DNA of 64,000 nucleotides from Nonomuraea maritima (lineage in GTDB: Bacteria > Actinomycetota > Actinomycetes > Streptosporangiales > Streptosporangiaceae). Where the stretch lies: positions 496,001 through 560,000 of the forward strand of contig NZ_FNFB01000001.1 in assembly GCF_900100395.1 (NCBI RefSeq). Reading direction: 5' to 3'. The position numbers and the translations under genes are program-made. How positions within the stretch are numbered: position 1 is the stretch's first letter; each line of letters opens with the position of its first letter. Below, piece after piece: positions 38,555 to 47,089 of the stretch. The notes beneath the pieces were generated by a model. The model made no database searches, was not told the origin of the DNA, and saw only the letters and a program-made list of their open reading frames with translations.

Positions 38555-40017
38555 CCCAGGTTCGGGACGTACGCGCCTATTTGCGCTCGCGCACGCACGG
38601 ACCCGCGAGCGCGATCGACCGTTACGTCACCGTGTTCGGCCTCGCCATGCTCGCCGCCGTGGCCGGACGGCCGATCTCCGGCGTGCTCGCGGCACTGGAC
38701 GCTCCGGTCGATCCCGTACGCATGGGCGCGGGGCTGGCGCTGCTGGCGGTGGCGTTCACCGGTTTCCTCGCGGCCGCCCGCGCGGCGGGTCCCGTGCTGA
38801 TGTCCCCGGCCGACGCGGCCTGGCTGTTGCTCTCCCCGCTCGACCGGCGGAAGCTGCTGGGCCGCAGCGCACTCGTGATCGGCCTGGTCGCGCTCGTGGC
38901 GGGCCTGCTGCTGGGGGTGGGGCTGCTCGGGGTGCTGGGCGCGCCGGACCAGCTCGTGTGGCGGGTGCTCGCCGCTCTCGTCCTCGGCGTGTCGGCGACC
39001 GTGGGCGGGGCGGCGCTGGCCGTGCTCGGACAGTCGTCCCCCGCGTGGCAGATCTGGCTGAGCGGGGCGATGGCCGCGCTGCTGGTGCTCGCCGTCGTGG
39101 CCGTGAGCGGCCGGCTCCGTACGGTGCCGGCCGTGGCCGCGCACGCTCCCCTGGCCGCCGTGACCGCGGCCGTCGCGGGGGCCGTGGCCGTTTCCTGGCT
39201 GCTGGCCCGGCGGGCGTGGGCCTCGCTCGACCGCATACCGGCGCGCGACCTCGTGGCGTCCTCCGCGCGGGCCGGGTACGCGGCCGACGCGACGGTGGGG
39301 CTCGATCTGAGCACGTTCACCTGGATCGCCGAGGACAACCACTGGCGCTCCCGCACCCTCGTCTCGCGGCGGCGGCCCGGCGTGGCGGCTCCGCTCGCGC
39401 CGGCGTGGGCCGACTGGCTGCGCGTGATCCGCCGGCCCGGACGGCTGGCCGTCGTCGCCGCGACGGCCCCGCTGCCCGCGGTGCTGGTCCAGGCGGGTGG
39501 TTCGCCGACGGCGTCCGCCGTCGCCGTGCTGGGGGGCGCGCTGGCCGTCGCGGCCACCGCGGTGTCGGGGGCTCGTCGCGACGCCGGGAACCCGGCCCTG
39601 GCCCGGCTGCTCGGTCTGGGGCTGCGTCCGGCTCTCGCCGCCCGCGCGGTGCTCCCCGCCGTGCTGGGCGGCGTGTGGGCCACCGCCGCCCTGCTGATGC
39701 TCCCTGTGGACGGGACGTGGTGGCTGTTCGGGCCCCTGGCGGCTCCCGCGCTGGCCGCCGGCGCGCTGCGGATGGCCCGCCGGAGGCCGGTCGACCACTC
39801 CCTGCCGGTGCTGGAGACGGGTGGGGGCGCGATCCCCGTCGGGCCGCTGCTGTGGGCCGGCACCGGCGTCGACCTGGCGCTCTTGGGCTGCCTGCCCGCC
39901 TTCGCGGCGCTCACGACACCGGACGCCGCGCCGGGCTCGTACCTGCTGGCGCAGGCGGTGACGGGGGTGGCGGTGCTCCTGGGGTATCTCTGGCGGGCCA
40001 GGACATCGCGCTCTTGA
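38551..40017 (+). CDS. DUF6297 family membrane protein, ABC permease partner
   Basis: A 488-residue polytopic protein with roughly 12 hydrophobic helices and no soluble domain. The actinobacterial DUF6297 family sits next to an ABC ATPase and is presumed to be its permease. Substrate and direction are unknown. The -35 box of the next gene overlaps its stop codon. Confidence 0.8.
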   Translation: MTQVRDVRAYLRSRTHGPASAIDRYVTVFGLAMLAAVAGRPISGVLAALDAPVDPVRMGAGLALLAVAFTGFLAAARAAGPVLMSPADAAWLLLSPLDRRKLLGRSALVIGLVALVAGLLLGVGLLGVLGAPDQLVWRVLAALVLGVSATVGGAALAVLGQSSPAWQIWLSGAMAALLVLAVVAVSGRLRTVPAVAAHAPLAAVTAAVAGAVAVSWLLARRAWASLDRIPARDLVASSARAGYAADATVGLDLSTFTWIAEDNHWRSRTLVSRRRPGVAAPLAPAWADWLRVIRRPGRLAVVAATAPLPAVLVQAGGSPTASAVAVLGGALAVAATAVSGARRDAGNPALARLLGLGLRPALAARAVLPAVLGGVWATAALLMLPVDGTWWLFGPLAAPALAAGALRMARRRPVDHSLPVLETGGGAIPVGPLLWAGTGVDLALLGCLPAFAALTTPDAAPGSYLLAQAVTGVAVLLGYLWRARTSRS

Positions 40018-40044
40018 CCTTCTCGTTACGTCAACTCCTACGGT
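40014..40044 (+). promoter_or_regulatory. MerR-type promoter with 19-bp spacer
   Basis: TTGACC (40014-40019) and TACGGT (40039-40044) are separated by 19 bases, the over-long spacer that MerR regulators untwist. TGAC and GTCA at the edges of the spacer form a partial inverted repeat. It precedes the merR-like gene, consistent with autoregulation. Confidence 0.7.
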
Positions 40045-40091
40045 CGTGAACGAGCCGGAAAACACCGGCTCGGCGATGGGAAGGGCGTGTC

Positions 40092-40859
40092 ATGGCATGG
40101 TCGATCGCGCAGGTGGCGCGGATGTCGGGGGTGACGTCCCGGACGCTGCGCCACTACGACGAGATCGGCCTGCTGCCACCCGCCCGGGTCGGCCCGAACG
40201 GCTACCGCTACTACGAGGAGGACCAGTTGCTGCGCCTGCAGCAGGTCCTCGTCCTGCGTGAACTGGGTCTCGGCCTGGCCGAGATCAAGCAGATCGTCGA
40301 GCGGCACAGCGACCCCGTCGTGGCGCTGCGTGAGCACCATCGGCGCCTGCTGGCCGAGCGTGACCGGCTGGACGACGTGGCCCGCATGGTGGCGCGCACC
40401 ATCGCCGAACTCCAGCGGAACGAGGGGAAGACGACCATGTCGAGGATCAACAGACCGGAGAACCTGTTCGAGGGCTTCGACCACGCGCGATACGAGGCCG
40501 AGGCCGCCGATCGGTGGCCGGAGCACTGGCAGCAGAGCGGACAGCAGGAGCTCCTGGCCCGGCGCACGCCCCAGGAGTTGGAGCAGATGGGGCGTGAGGC
40601 GACGGCGGGGATGGTGCGGATGGCCGAGCACATGGCGGCCGGCACGCCCGCCGACGCCCCGCAGGTCCTCGCGGAGCTCGACGTCCACTACCGGCACCTG
40701 ACCGAGTCGTGGACGCCGACCGCGGACCAGTACGTGCACTTTGCCGCGATGCAGGCGGAGGAGGAGCAGTTCCGGGTGAACTACGAGCGCATCGCCGAAG
40801 GGCTGGCCGTGTACATGCGGGACGCCATGATCGCGTACGCGAACGCCCGGCTGAGCTAG
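40092..40859 (+). CDS. MerR-family regulator with TipAS effector domain
   Basis: A 255-residue regulator. N-terminal MerR winged helix (1-70: AQVARMSGVTSRTLRHYDEI, GYRYY), a coiled dimerisation helix (75-118), then a TipAS-like drug-binding domain (130-250: WPEHWQQSG, HYRHLTESWTPTADQY, YMRDAMIAYA). Proteins of this architecture bind thiopeptides or other peptides and activate efflux genes. ABC genes directly upstream could be targets, as inference. It ends with a 4-base overlap on the convergent GNAT gene. Confidence 0.92.
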   Translation: MAWSIAQVARMSGVTSRTLRHYDEIGLLPPARVGPNGYRYYEEDQLLRLQQVLVLRELGLGLAEIKQIVERHSDPVVALREHHRRLLAERDRLDDVARMVARTIAELQRNEGKTTMSRINRPENLFEGFDHARYEAEAADRWPEHWQQSGQQELLARRTPQELEQMGREATAGMVRMAEHMAAGTPADAPQVLAELDVHYRHLTESWTPTADQYVHFAAMQAEEEQFRVNYERIAEGLAVYMRDAMIAYANARLS

Positions 40860-41350
40860 CCGGCGACGTACAGGTCGCTCGGCACCCCGCCGTACGGGAT
40901 GGTCCTGACCTTGCGCATGCCCGCCCGCTCGGCCACCCGGTGGGACGGCGCGTTGACGTCGCGGATCACCGCGACGACGGGCCCGAGGCCCTTGCCGACC
41001 CGCAGAGCCGCGCCGGCGAGTTCCACGGCGTACCCATGGCCCCACGCCGAGGGACGGAACCGGTAGTAGAGGTTGAGCACCTCGTCGCCGTCGACGAGGG
41101 CGCGGCGCAGCCCGCCGAAGCCGATCACCTGGTCGTGCTCCTTCAGGCGCACCGCCCAGTAGCCGATGCCGCGCTCGTCCCAGTCGGCCAGCCACAGGTC
41201 GAGCATGGCCCGGCTCGACTCCAGGTCGGTCACTGGGCCGCCGGGGTGGTACACGCTGGTCCGCGGGTCGGAGTGGATCTCGTGAACGGCATCAAGGTCG
41301 TCCCAAGTAACCCGAGATAGGACCATTCGTGCCGTATGCACCACTTCCAT
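40856..41350 (-). CDS. GNAT acetyltransferase (RimJ/RimL-like)
   Basis: A 164-residue acetyltransferase. It begins TARMVLSRVTWDDLDAVHEI, has the acetyl-CoA region YYRFRPSAWGHGYAVELAGAA, and the late motif INDVNAPSHRVAERAGM-like (RDVNAPSHRVAERAGMRKV). The substrate is unknown. It is downstream of the lepA terminator and has no obvious partner. Confidence 0.88.
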   Translation of the reverse strand: MEVVHTARMVLSRVTWDDLDAVHEIHSDPRTSVYHPGGPVTDLESSRAMLDLWLADWDERGIGYWAVRLKEHDQVIGFGGLRRALVDGDEVLNLYYRFRPSAWGHGYAVELAGAALRVGKGLGPVVAVIRDVNAPSHRVAERAGMRKVRTIPYGGVPSDLYVAG

Positions 41351-41403
41351 GGTTTCAGGGTAATCCGGCGGCGCAAACCTGGAAATGCGGCAGGAAAACC
41401 TCC

Positions 41404-41430
41404 CTGGAGGCCGCGATGCGCGGCCTCCAG
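41404..41430 (-). terminator. Terminator of lepA
   Basis: CTGGAGGCCGC (41404-41414) pairs with 41420-41430 over 11 bp with a 5-base loop. On the minus strand it is followed by GGAGGTTTTCC, giving a short U-run. It lies 10 bases after the lepA stop. Confidence 0.8.
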
Positions 41431-41439
41431 GCAGGCGGG

Positions 41440-43311
41440 CTACTTCTTGGTCTTGTCGGCGCTGGATTCGGTGGACAGCGCGGCGACGAAGGCCTCCTGC
41501 GGCACCTCGACCCGGCCGACCATCTTCATCCGCTTCTTGCCTTCCTTCTGCTTCTCCAGCAGCTTGCGCTTACGGGAGATGTCACCGCCGTAGCACTTCG
41601 CGAGGACGTCCTTGCGGATGGCGCGGATGTTCTCGCGGGCGATGACCCGGGCGCCGATGGCCGCCTGGATCGGCACCTCGAACTGCTGCCGCGGGATCAG
41701 CTCGCGCAGCTTCTTGGCCATGTCGACACCGTAGGCGTACGCCTTGTCCTTGTGGACGATGGCGCTGAAGGCGTCGACCGGCTCGCCCTGCAGCAGGATG
41801 TCGACCTTGACGAGCTCGGCCTCCTGCTCGCCCGCCGGCTCGTAGTCGAGCGAGGCGTAGCCGCGGGTGCGCGACTTGAGCTGGTCGAAGAAGTCAAAGA
41901 TGATCTCGCCGAGCGGCAGCGTGTAGCGGATCTCGACGCGGTCCTCCGACAGGTAGTCCATGCCGAGCAACTGACCGCGCCGGCCCTGGCAGATCTCCAT
42001 GATCGCCCCGATGAACTCGGACGGCGCCAGGATCGTGGACTTGGTGACCGGCTCGAACACCTGCGCGACCTTGCCGCCCGCGGGGAACTCGGACGGGTTG
42101 GTGACCGTGAGCTCCTTACCGTCCTCCATGACCACGCGGTAGACCACGTTCGGCGCCGTGGAGATCAGCGACAGGCCGAACTCGCGCTCGAGGCGCTCGC
42201 GCACGATCTCCATGTGCAGCAGCCCGAGGAAGCCCACGCGGAACCCGAAGCCGAGCGCGGCCGAGGTCTCCGGCTCGTAGACCAGCGCGGCGTCGTTGAG
42301 CTGCAGCTTGTCGAGCGCCTCACGCAGTTCGGGGTACTCGTCGCCGTCGATCGGGTAGAGGCCGGAGAACACCATCGGCTTGGGGTGCTCGTAGCCGGCC
42401 AGCATGTCGGTGGCCGACTTGGCCGCCGAGGTGACGGTGTCACCGACCCGCGACTGCCGCACGTCCTTCACGCCGGTGATCAGGTAGCCCACCTCGCCCA
42501 CGCCGAGGCCGAGGTCGGCGGGCTTGGGCTCGGGCGAGATGACGCCGATCTCCAGCGTCTCGTGGGTGGCGTTGGTGGACATCATGAGGATGCGCTCACG
42601 CTTGCCGAGATGCCCGTCGACCACCCGGACGTACGTCACCACGCCGCGGTAGGTGTCGTACACGGAGTCGAAGATCAGCGCCCGGGCGGCCGCGTCGGCG
42701 TTGCCGATGGGCGCCGGCACCGAGTTGACCACGTGGTCGAGCAGCTCGCGCACGCCCTCGCCGGTCTTGCCCGACACCTTGAGCACGTCGGACGGATCGC
42801 AGCCGATCAGACCCGCGAGCTCCTCGGCGAACTTCTCCGGCTGCGCCGCCGGCAGGTCGATCTTGTTGAGGACCGGGATGATGTGCAGGTCGGCGTTCAT
42901 GGCCAGATAGAGGTTGGCCAGCGTCTGCGCCTCGATGCCCTGAGCGGCGTCGACCAGCAGGATCGCGCCCTCGCACGCCTGCAGCGAACGGGACACCTCA
43001 TAGGTGAAGTCGACGTGCCCCGGCGTGTCGATCATGTTGAGGACGTGGCCGTCCCACGGCAGGCGCACGGCCTGCGACTTGATCGTGATGCCGCGTTCGC
43101 GCTCGATGTCCATCCTGTCGAGGTACTGAGCCCTCATGGAGCGGTCGTCGACCACTCCGGTGATCTGGAGCATCCGGTCGGCAAGGGTCGACTTGCCATG
43201 GTCGATGTGCGCGATGATGCAGAAGTTGCGGATCAACGCGGGGTCGGTCTGGCCAGGCTGAGTGCGCACCGAAGTCCGTTTCGACAGGGTTGAGGTCAAA
43301 CAGTCTTTCAT
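41440..43311 (-). CDS. lepA: Elongation factor 4 (LepA)
   Basis: A 623-residue ribosome-associated GTPase. It has G1 [10 protein letters not shown]2 region [15 protein letters not shown]3 DTPGH, G4 NKIDL, EF-G domains II, III and V, and the LepA-specific C-terminal domain ending near [20 protein letters not shown]. Its ATG lies only 14 bases from the divergent GTG of the GH18-like gene, so each promoter must lie inside the other's coding sequence. Confidence 0.97.
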   Translation of the reverse strand: MKDCLTSTLSKRTSVRTQPGQTDPALIRNFCIIAHIDHGKSTLADRMLQITGVVDDRSMRAQYLDRMDIERERGITIKSQAVRLPWDGHVLNMIDTPGHVDFTYEVSRSLQACEGAILLVDAAQGIEAQTLANLYLAMNADLHIIPVLNKIDLPAAQPEKFAEELAGLIGCDPSDVLKVSGKTGEGVRELLDHVVNSVPAPIGNADAAARALIFDSVYDTYRGVVTYVRVVDGHLGKRERILMMSTNATHETLEIGVISPEPKPADLGLGVGEVGYLITGVKDVRQSRVGDTVTSAAKSATDMLAGYEHPKPMVFSGLYPIDGDEYPELREALDKLQLNDAALVYEPETSAALGFGFRVGFLGLLHMEIVRERLEREFGLSLISTAPNVVYRVVMEDGKELTVTNPSEFPAGGKVAQVFEPVTKSTILAPSEFIGAIMEICQGRRGQLLGMDYLSEDRVEIRYTLPLGEIIFDFFDQLKSRTRGYASLDYEPAGEQEAELVKVDILLQGEPVDAFSAIVHKDKAYAYGVDMAKKLRELIPRQQFEVPIQAAIGARVIARENIRAIRKDVLAKCYGGDISRKRKLLEKQKEGKKRMKMVGRVEVPQEAFVAALSTESSADKTKK

Positions 43312-43319
43312 GGTGACAT
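43290..43319 (+). promoter_or_regulatory. Promoter of GH18-like gene inside lepA
   Basis: TTGAGG (43290-43295) and TGACAT (43314-43319) are 18 bases apart. The -10 ends 6 bases before the GTG at 43326, so the message would be leaderless. The hexamers overlap the first codons of lepA on the other strand. Confidence 0.4.
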
Positions 43320-43325
43320 GCCCGG

Positions 43326-44324
43326 GTGACTGCCCGAACCGTCATCCTTCGCGGCCTGCGTGTGCTCGCGCTCGCCTTGGCCGTCGTGGTCGCGCTGAGC
43401 GGCCTCCTCGCCGCAGCACTCCGCCTCCAGTTTACCGGTGCACCGGCGGCGTGGGCGATGAGCACCGGAAACGACGCCCTGTGGCTGGGGCACATGTGGG
43501 TCGACGGCCGCCGCACGGAGCGCGACGTCGAGAAGCTCGCCGTACGACTGCGCGAAACGGGGGTTCGGGACGTGTACGTCCACTCGGGCCCTTTCGAGTG
43601 GGACGGCCGATTAGACCCCGCTAAATACCCCAACGCTCGAAATTTCATCCGATGGATGGACAAGTACCTTCCTGATGTCCGGGTCTCCGCCTGGCTCGGC
43701 CAGGCCGTCAAGAACGGCCTCGACCTGGACGATCCCGCCGCCCGCACGAACGTGCTGGCCGGGGTCGCCGACATCATGGCGCAGGGCTACGACGGCATCC
43801 ACTACAACTTCGAACCCATCGGCGACGGCGACGAGGGGTTCATCGACCTGCTCGACCGTACGCGACAGCACACCGACCTGCTGTCCACCTCCGTCCCGCA
43901 GATCGAGCCGTACGCCGGCATGCGCCTCACCGCGCGGGCCGTCCTCGGCCACGACAAGTACTGGTCCCAGGGCTACTTCAGCCAGGTCGTCGCCCGCGTC
44001 GACCAGGTCGCCGTCATGACGTACGACTCCTTCCTGCCGACGCAGTCCCTCTACGGCGGCCACGTCGTCCGCCAGACCGCTCTTGGTCTGGACCTCGTAC
44101 CGAAGGACAAGACGCTGCTCATCGGCGCGCCCGCCTATCACGATCATGGCGTGGCCTGGGCCGACGCGGCCGAGAGCGTGGCGGCCGCGGCGGAGGGCGC
44201 CCGCCTGGGCCTCACCGAGCACGGCCGCCGCGAGCGCTTCGGACTCGCCCTGTACGTCGACTTCGCCGCCACCGAGGAGGACTGGCACGAATACATGTCT
44301 CAGTGGGTGACCACGCGACCGTAG
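43326..44324 (+). CDS. GH18-like secreted or anchored TIM-barrel protein
   Basis: A 332-residue protein. The N-terminal hydrophobic segment (11-32) is an uncleaved anchor or signal peptide. The body resembles the GH18 barrel: [17 protein letters not shown], the strand [10 protein letters not shown] with its acidic end (Glu near 163), and VAVMTYDSF near 225. The full DxxDxDxE motif is reduced to DGIHYNFE, so catalysis is uncertain. It is distant from the chitinase at 33.3 kb. Confidence 0.72.
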   Translation: MTARTVILRGLRVLALALAVVVALSGLLAAALRLQFTGAPAAWAMSTGNDALWLGHMWVDGRRTERDVEKLAVRLRETGVRDVYVHSGPFEWDGRLDPAKYPNARNFIRWMDKYLPDVRVSAWLGQAVKNGLDLDDPAARTNVLAGVADIMAQGYDGIHYNFEPIGDGDEGFIDLLDRTRQHTDLLSTSVPQIEPYAGMRLTARAVLGHDKYWSQGYFSQVVARVDQVAVMTYDSFLPTQSLYGGHVVRQTALGLDLVPKDKTLLIGAPAYHDHGVAWADAAESVAAAAEGARLGLTEHGRRERFGLALYVDFAATEEDWHEYMSQWVTTRP

Positions 44325-44369
44325 GAGCCGTACACTGTGCAGAGCATCCATTCGCCCAGGGCCGTTGAT

Positions 44370-44399
44370 TTGAGCAGCCGTCTGGGTTATTGGTAACCT
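44370..44399 (+). promoter_or_regulatory. rpsT promoter
   Basis: TTGAGC (44370-44375) and TAACCT (44394-44399) are 18 bases apart, followed by a leader of about 70 bases. This leader may bind S20 for autogenous control, as known in other bacteria, but no structure was tested. Confidence 0.55.
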
Positions 44400-44475
44400 G
44401 TTCAACTGCGTGTGGCGCGCCCTCTCTCGAGCCCGCGCGCCCCATCCATCACCAGACTTTCACCGAGGCTTCTTC

Positions 44476-44745
44476 GTGGCGAACATCAAGTCCCAGATCA
44501 AGCGCAACAGGCAGAACGAGAAGGCTCGTCTGCGTAACAAGGCGGTCAAGTCCTCTCTGAAGACTGCCGTCCGCAAGTTCCGCGAGGCCGCCGAGCAGGG
44601 CGACGTCGAGCAGGCCGCAGCGCTGCAGCGGGTTGCCGCCCGCCAGCTCGACAAGGCCGTCAGCAAGGGCGTCATCCACAAGAACCAGGCCGCCAACCGC
44701 AAGTCGTCGATCGCCAAGCAGGCTGCGGCCCTGGCCGCCAAGTAG
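44476..44745 (+). CDS. rpsT: 30S ribosomal protein S20
   Basis: An 89-residue basic all-helical protein starting [23 protein letters not shown] 44476 gives the standard N-terminus, with GAGG 7 bases upstream. It lies between lepA and holA, on the opposite strand to both. A strong terminator follows. Confidence 0.98.
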   Translation: MANIKSQIKRNRQNEKARLRNKAVKSSLKTAVRKFREAAEQGDVEQAAALQRVAARQLDKAVSKGVIHKNQAANRKSSIAKQAAALAAK

Positions 44746-44805
44746 CCCAGGCACCATCGACCCGGCCGGCAGACGCAAGCCGTCCGCCACCCAGGGCGAT
44801 TCCAC

Positions 44806-44839
44806 AAACGCCGCACTCTTCTCGTGAGTGCGGCGTTTT
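44806..44839 (+). terminator. Intrinsic terminator of rpsT
   Basis: AAACGCCGCACTC (44806-44818) pairs perfectly over 13 bp with 44826-44838, loop TTCTCGT, ending in TTTT. This is a classic intrinsic terminator. Confidence 0.9.
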
Positions 44840-44871
44840 GTATGTGTCTGCATCTTGTATGTGTCTGCATC
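44838..44871 (+). repeat. 17-bp tandem duplication
   Basis: TTGTATGTGTCTGCATC occurs twice in direct succession, immediately after the rpsT terminator. Confidence 0.85.
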
Positions 44872-45491
44872 GCAGAGGCGGCCGCCTTGGTGGCGACGCG
44901 CCCGGGCCCGGCCCGTTCGATGCCCGGTGTGGCGCACTCCGGCCTATGCGCTGCCCATGCCTGTGGCGCGCTCGGCATCACCCCCGCCTGGCTGGACGGC
45001 ACGGGGGTGGGCGGCTCGTCGTTCCCGTTCCACGTCCGGCCCGCGGCCGCGGCCGCGGCTGACCTGGCTCAGGCTGCCGACATGGACCAAGCCATCAAGC
45101 CGTAGCGGCCAGGCGCGGAACGCACCCGCCGACGCGGGTATGCGTCAAGGACCGTACGACCCACCATGATCGCCTGAACCCCAGAACGCAGCCGTCACAG
45201 GCGGGACACGACCGACTACAGACAGAAGTGTCAGCGCCCGCTACGGCCACCACCATGACCTGAACCCACACGCTCGAAGAAGCAGGCGTCAGAGGCCGCA
45301 CATGCCGCAACGACCGACACCACCCACCAGATGATCTACGGCATATGCCGTAAGACGGAGGGGTCAGGGCGGGACATGCCGACGACGGGCTCTTGCGTCG
45401 ATGACCCGTACGGCTGCTCCCCAAGGGGTGCGAGCCCATGCTCCAGACTCATGAGCCGGAGGCGGGATGCAACCGGCGTCGGGCTTATGGG
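44872..45491. other. Intergenic region with decayed repeats
   Basis: About 620 bases between rpsT and holA without a supported gene. Three degenerate blocks about 85 bases apart share a CACCATGA..CTGAACCC piece and a GTCA..GCGGGACA..CGACCGAC piece (near 45160-45215, 45245-45320 and 45360-45385). A perfect 16-bp palindrome, TACGGCATATGCCGTA, is at 45337-45352. Confidence 0.5.
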
Positions 45492-46475
45492 TCAGCGGCC
45501 GGTGCGGCTGGCCACGATGACCTGGATCGCGTGCTCCAGGGCGTAGGCCGGATCGGCTCCCCCGCCTTTGACCTGCTCGTCCGCGCCGGCGACGGCCTGG
45601 ATCGCCCGCGAGAGGCCTTCAGGGCCCCAGCCGTTCAGTTGGCGCTTGACGCGGTCTGCCTTCCACGGCGGCATGCCGACATGACTCGCCAGCTGGGGAC
45701 CGCGGAGATTGCGTGGCGCGCCGGACACCTTCGCCAGCGACCGCAACCCCGTGGCTAGGGCGCTCACCAGCAGAACGGGGGCCACTCCGGTGCCGAGCGC
45801 CCACCGCAGCTGCTCCAAGGCCTCGGCCAGCCGGCCTTCGACGGCCGAGTCTGCGACGTTGAAGCCGGTGACCTCGGCGCGTCCCTTGTGGTAGCGGGCC
45901 ACCGCCGCCGCGCTGATCGTCTTGTCTTCGGTGTCGAACGCCAACTGGTTGCAGGCCGCCGCCAACTCGCGCAGGTCGTTGCCCACGGCTTCGAGCAACG
46001 CCTGGGCCGCGTCTGCGGAGATCTTGCGTCCGGCCCGCCGGAACTCCGCCTTGACGAACTCCAGCCGCTCCCCCGCCTTGGTGACCTTGCTGATCGTGAT
46101 CACCTTGGCCCCGGCCTTCTTCACACCGTCGACCAGCGCCTTCCCTTTCACCCCGCCCGGGTGCGCGAGAACGAGAACGGTGTCGTCAGAGGGCTGCTTC
46201 GCATACGCCACGATCTCGGTGATGACGTCCTTCGCCAGATCCTGCGCCGAGCGAACCACCACCACGGACCGGTCGCCGAAGAGCGACGGCGAGGTCAGTT
46301 GAGCGAGCTCGCCGGCCGTCACCTTGTTGCCCAACAGGTCATGCACGTCGGCTGCGGGATCGGCGGCCCGAGCGGTCGCGACGACCTCGCTCACGGCCCG
46401 CTCGGCCAGCAACTCCTCATCGCCGACGACCAAGGTCACAGGTGCTGGATCGGTTCCCGCCATGCCACGCAGCAT
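45492..46475 (-). CDS. holA: DNA polymerase III subunit delta
   Basis: A 327-residue clamp-loader subunit. It starts TLVVGDEELLAERAVSEVVA after a short variable N-terminus. It has the degenerate P-loop region and RSAQDLAKDVITEIVAYAKQ, then LEAVGNDLRELAAACNQLA and the collar domain. ATG 46475 is chosen for a GGGG stretch 6 bases upstream; ATG 46463 is an alternative. Related genomes place it after comEC. Confidence 0.93.
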   Translation of the reverse strand: MLRGMAGTDPAPVTLVVGDEELLAERAVSEVVATARAADPAADVHDLLGNKVTAGELAQLTSPSLFGDRSVVVVRSAQDLAKDVITEIVAYAKQPSDDTVLVLAHPGGVKGKALVDGVKKAGAKVITISKVTKAGERLEFVKAEFRRAGRKISADAAQALLEAVGNDLRELAAACNQLAFDTEDKTISAAAVARYHKGRAEVTGFNVADSAVEGRLAEALEQLRWALGTGVAPVLLVSALATGLRSLAKVSGAPRNLRGPQLASHVGMPPWKADRVKRQLNGWGPEGLSRAIQAVAGADEQVKGGGADPAYALEHAIQVIVASRTGR

Positions 46476-46546
46476 GCCACGCCCCACCGACAACCGAGAA
46501 CTCGGACTCGACGCTGCCTTCTCCCCCGGGCATCGACCCTCTGGTG

Positions 46547-46849
46547 ACCGATGCCATCCGCTACGGCCGTGTCGATCTCCTTTGCATTGACGAACTGGGC
46601 TACATGGAACTTGACCGGCGCGGCGCTGAGCTGCTGTTTCAGGTTCTGACCGAGCGCGAGGAGAAAAACAGCGTCGCCATCGCCTCCAACGACAGCTTCG
46701 GCGGTCGGACCAAGACCCTCACCGACCCCCGCCTCTGCACGGCCATCGTCGACCGGCTCACCTTCGGCGGCAACATCATCGAGACCGGCACCGACTCCTA
46801 TCGGCTGGCCCAGACCCGCGCCCGCGCTGAGCAACACGTCGCGGGCTGA
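46547..46849 (+). pseudogene. IstB-like ATPase of IS21, 3' fragment
   Basis: About 100 residues match the C-terminal half of IS21 IstB helpers: VDLLCIDELGYMELDRRGAE (Walker B DE), then SVAIASNDSFGGRTKTLTDP and IVDRLTFGGNIIETGTDSYR. The N-terminal half with Walker A, and the istA transposase, are missing. The upstream frame continues into the holA start region, so the element was truncated when or after it landed next to holA. Confidence 0.88.
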
Positions 46850-46916
46850 CGACCAGCACGGGGCATTCCCGGCCAGGCCGTGTCCGGGGCGATCATACGA
46901 GTCGTCGACAAGCCCT

Positions 46917-46948
46917 AGTATGAGGTGGCTTCAGGATCCACGAGGAGG
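46917..46948 (+). promoter_or_regulatory. Promoter-like TAGTAT and ribosome site before a tiny ORF
   Basis: TAGTAT (46917-46922) and a strong GAGGAGG (46942-46948) precede the ATG at 46955. They look like intact expression signals of a gene whose body is lost. Confidence 0.35.
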
Positions 46949-46954
46949 TTGATC

Positions 46955-47032
46955 ATGTCGTTCCCACCGCCCGGCATGGTTCTCGGCGACGCCTCGGCGC
47001 GCACTTCCTCGCGGGAGGCCGCCACAGGCTGA
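46955..47032 (+). CDS. 25-residue small ORF, possible gene stump
   Basis: It reads MSFPPPGMVLGDASARTSSR then EAATG and TGA, with GAGGAGG 6 bases before the ATG. No family is recognised. It lies between the istB fragment and the methyltransferase gene, so it may be the 5' stump of a gene destroyed during IS21 insertion or deletion. Confidence 0.35.
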   Translation: MSFPPPGMVLGDASARTSSREAATG

Positions 47033-47089
47033 TCTGCCGCGACGAAGTGCTCTTCATGACCATCATTGGTTCAATCATGAGGAGCCTGA

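Noticed and set aside
41329..43293. Plus-strand frame opposite lepA
   Set aside because: Antisense of lepA; no motifs.
44460..45105. Short frames around rpsT and its terminator
   Set aside because: They run through the terminator hairpin and the 17-bp duplication, lack ribosome sites and show no family.
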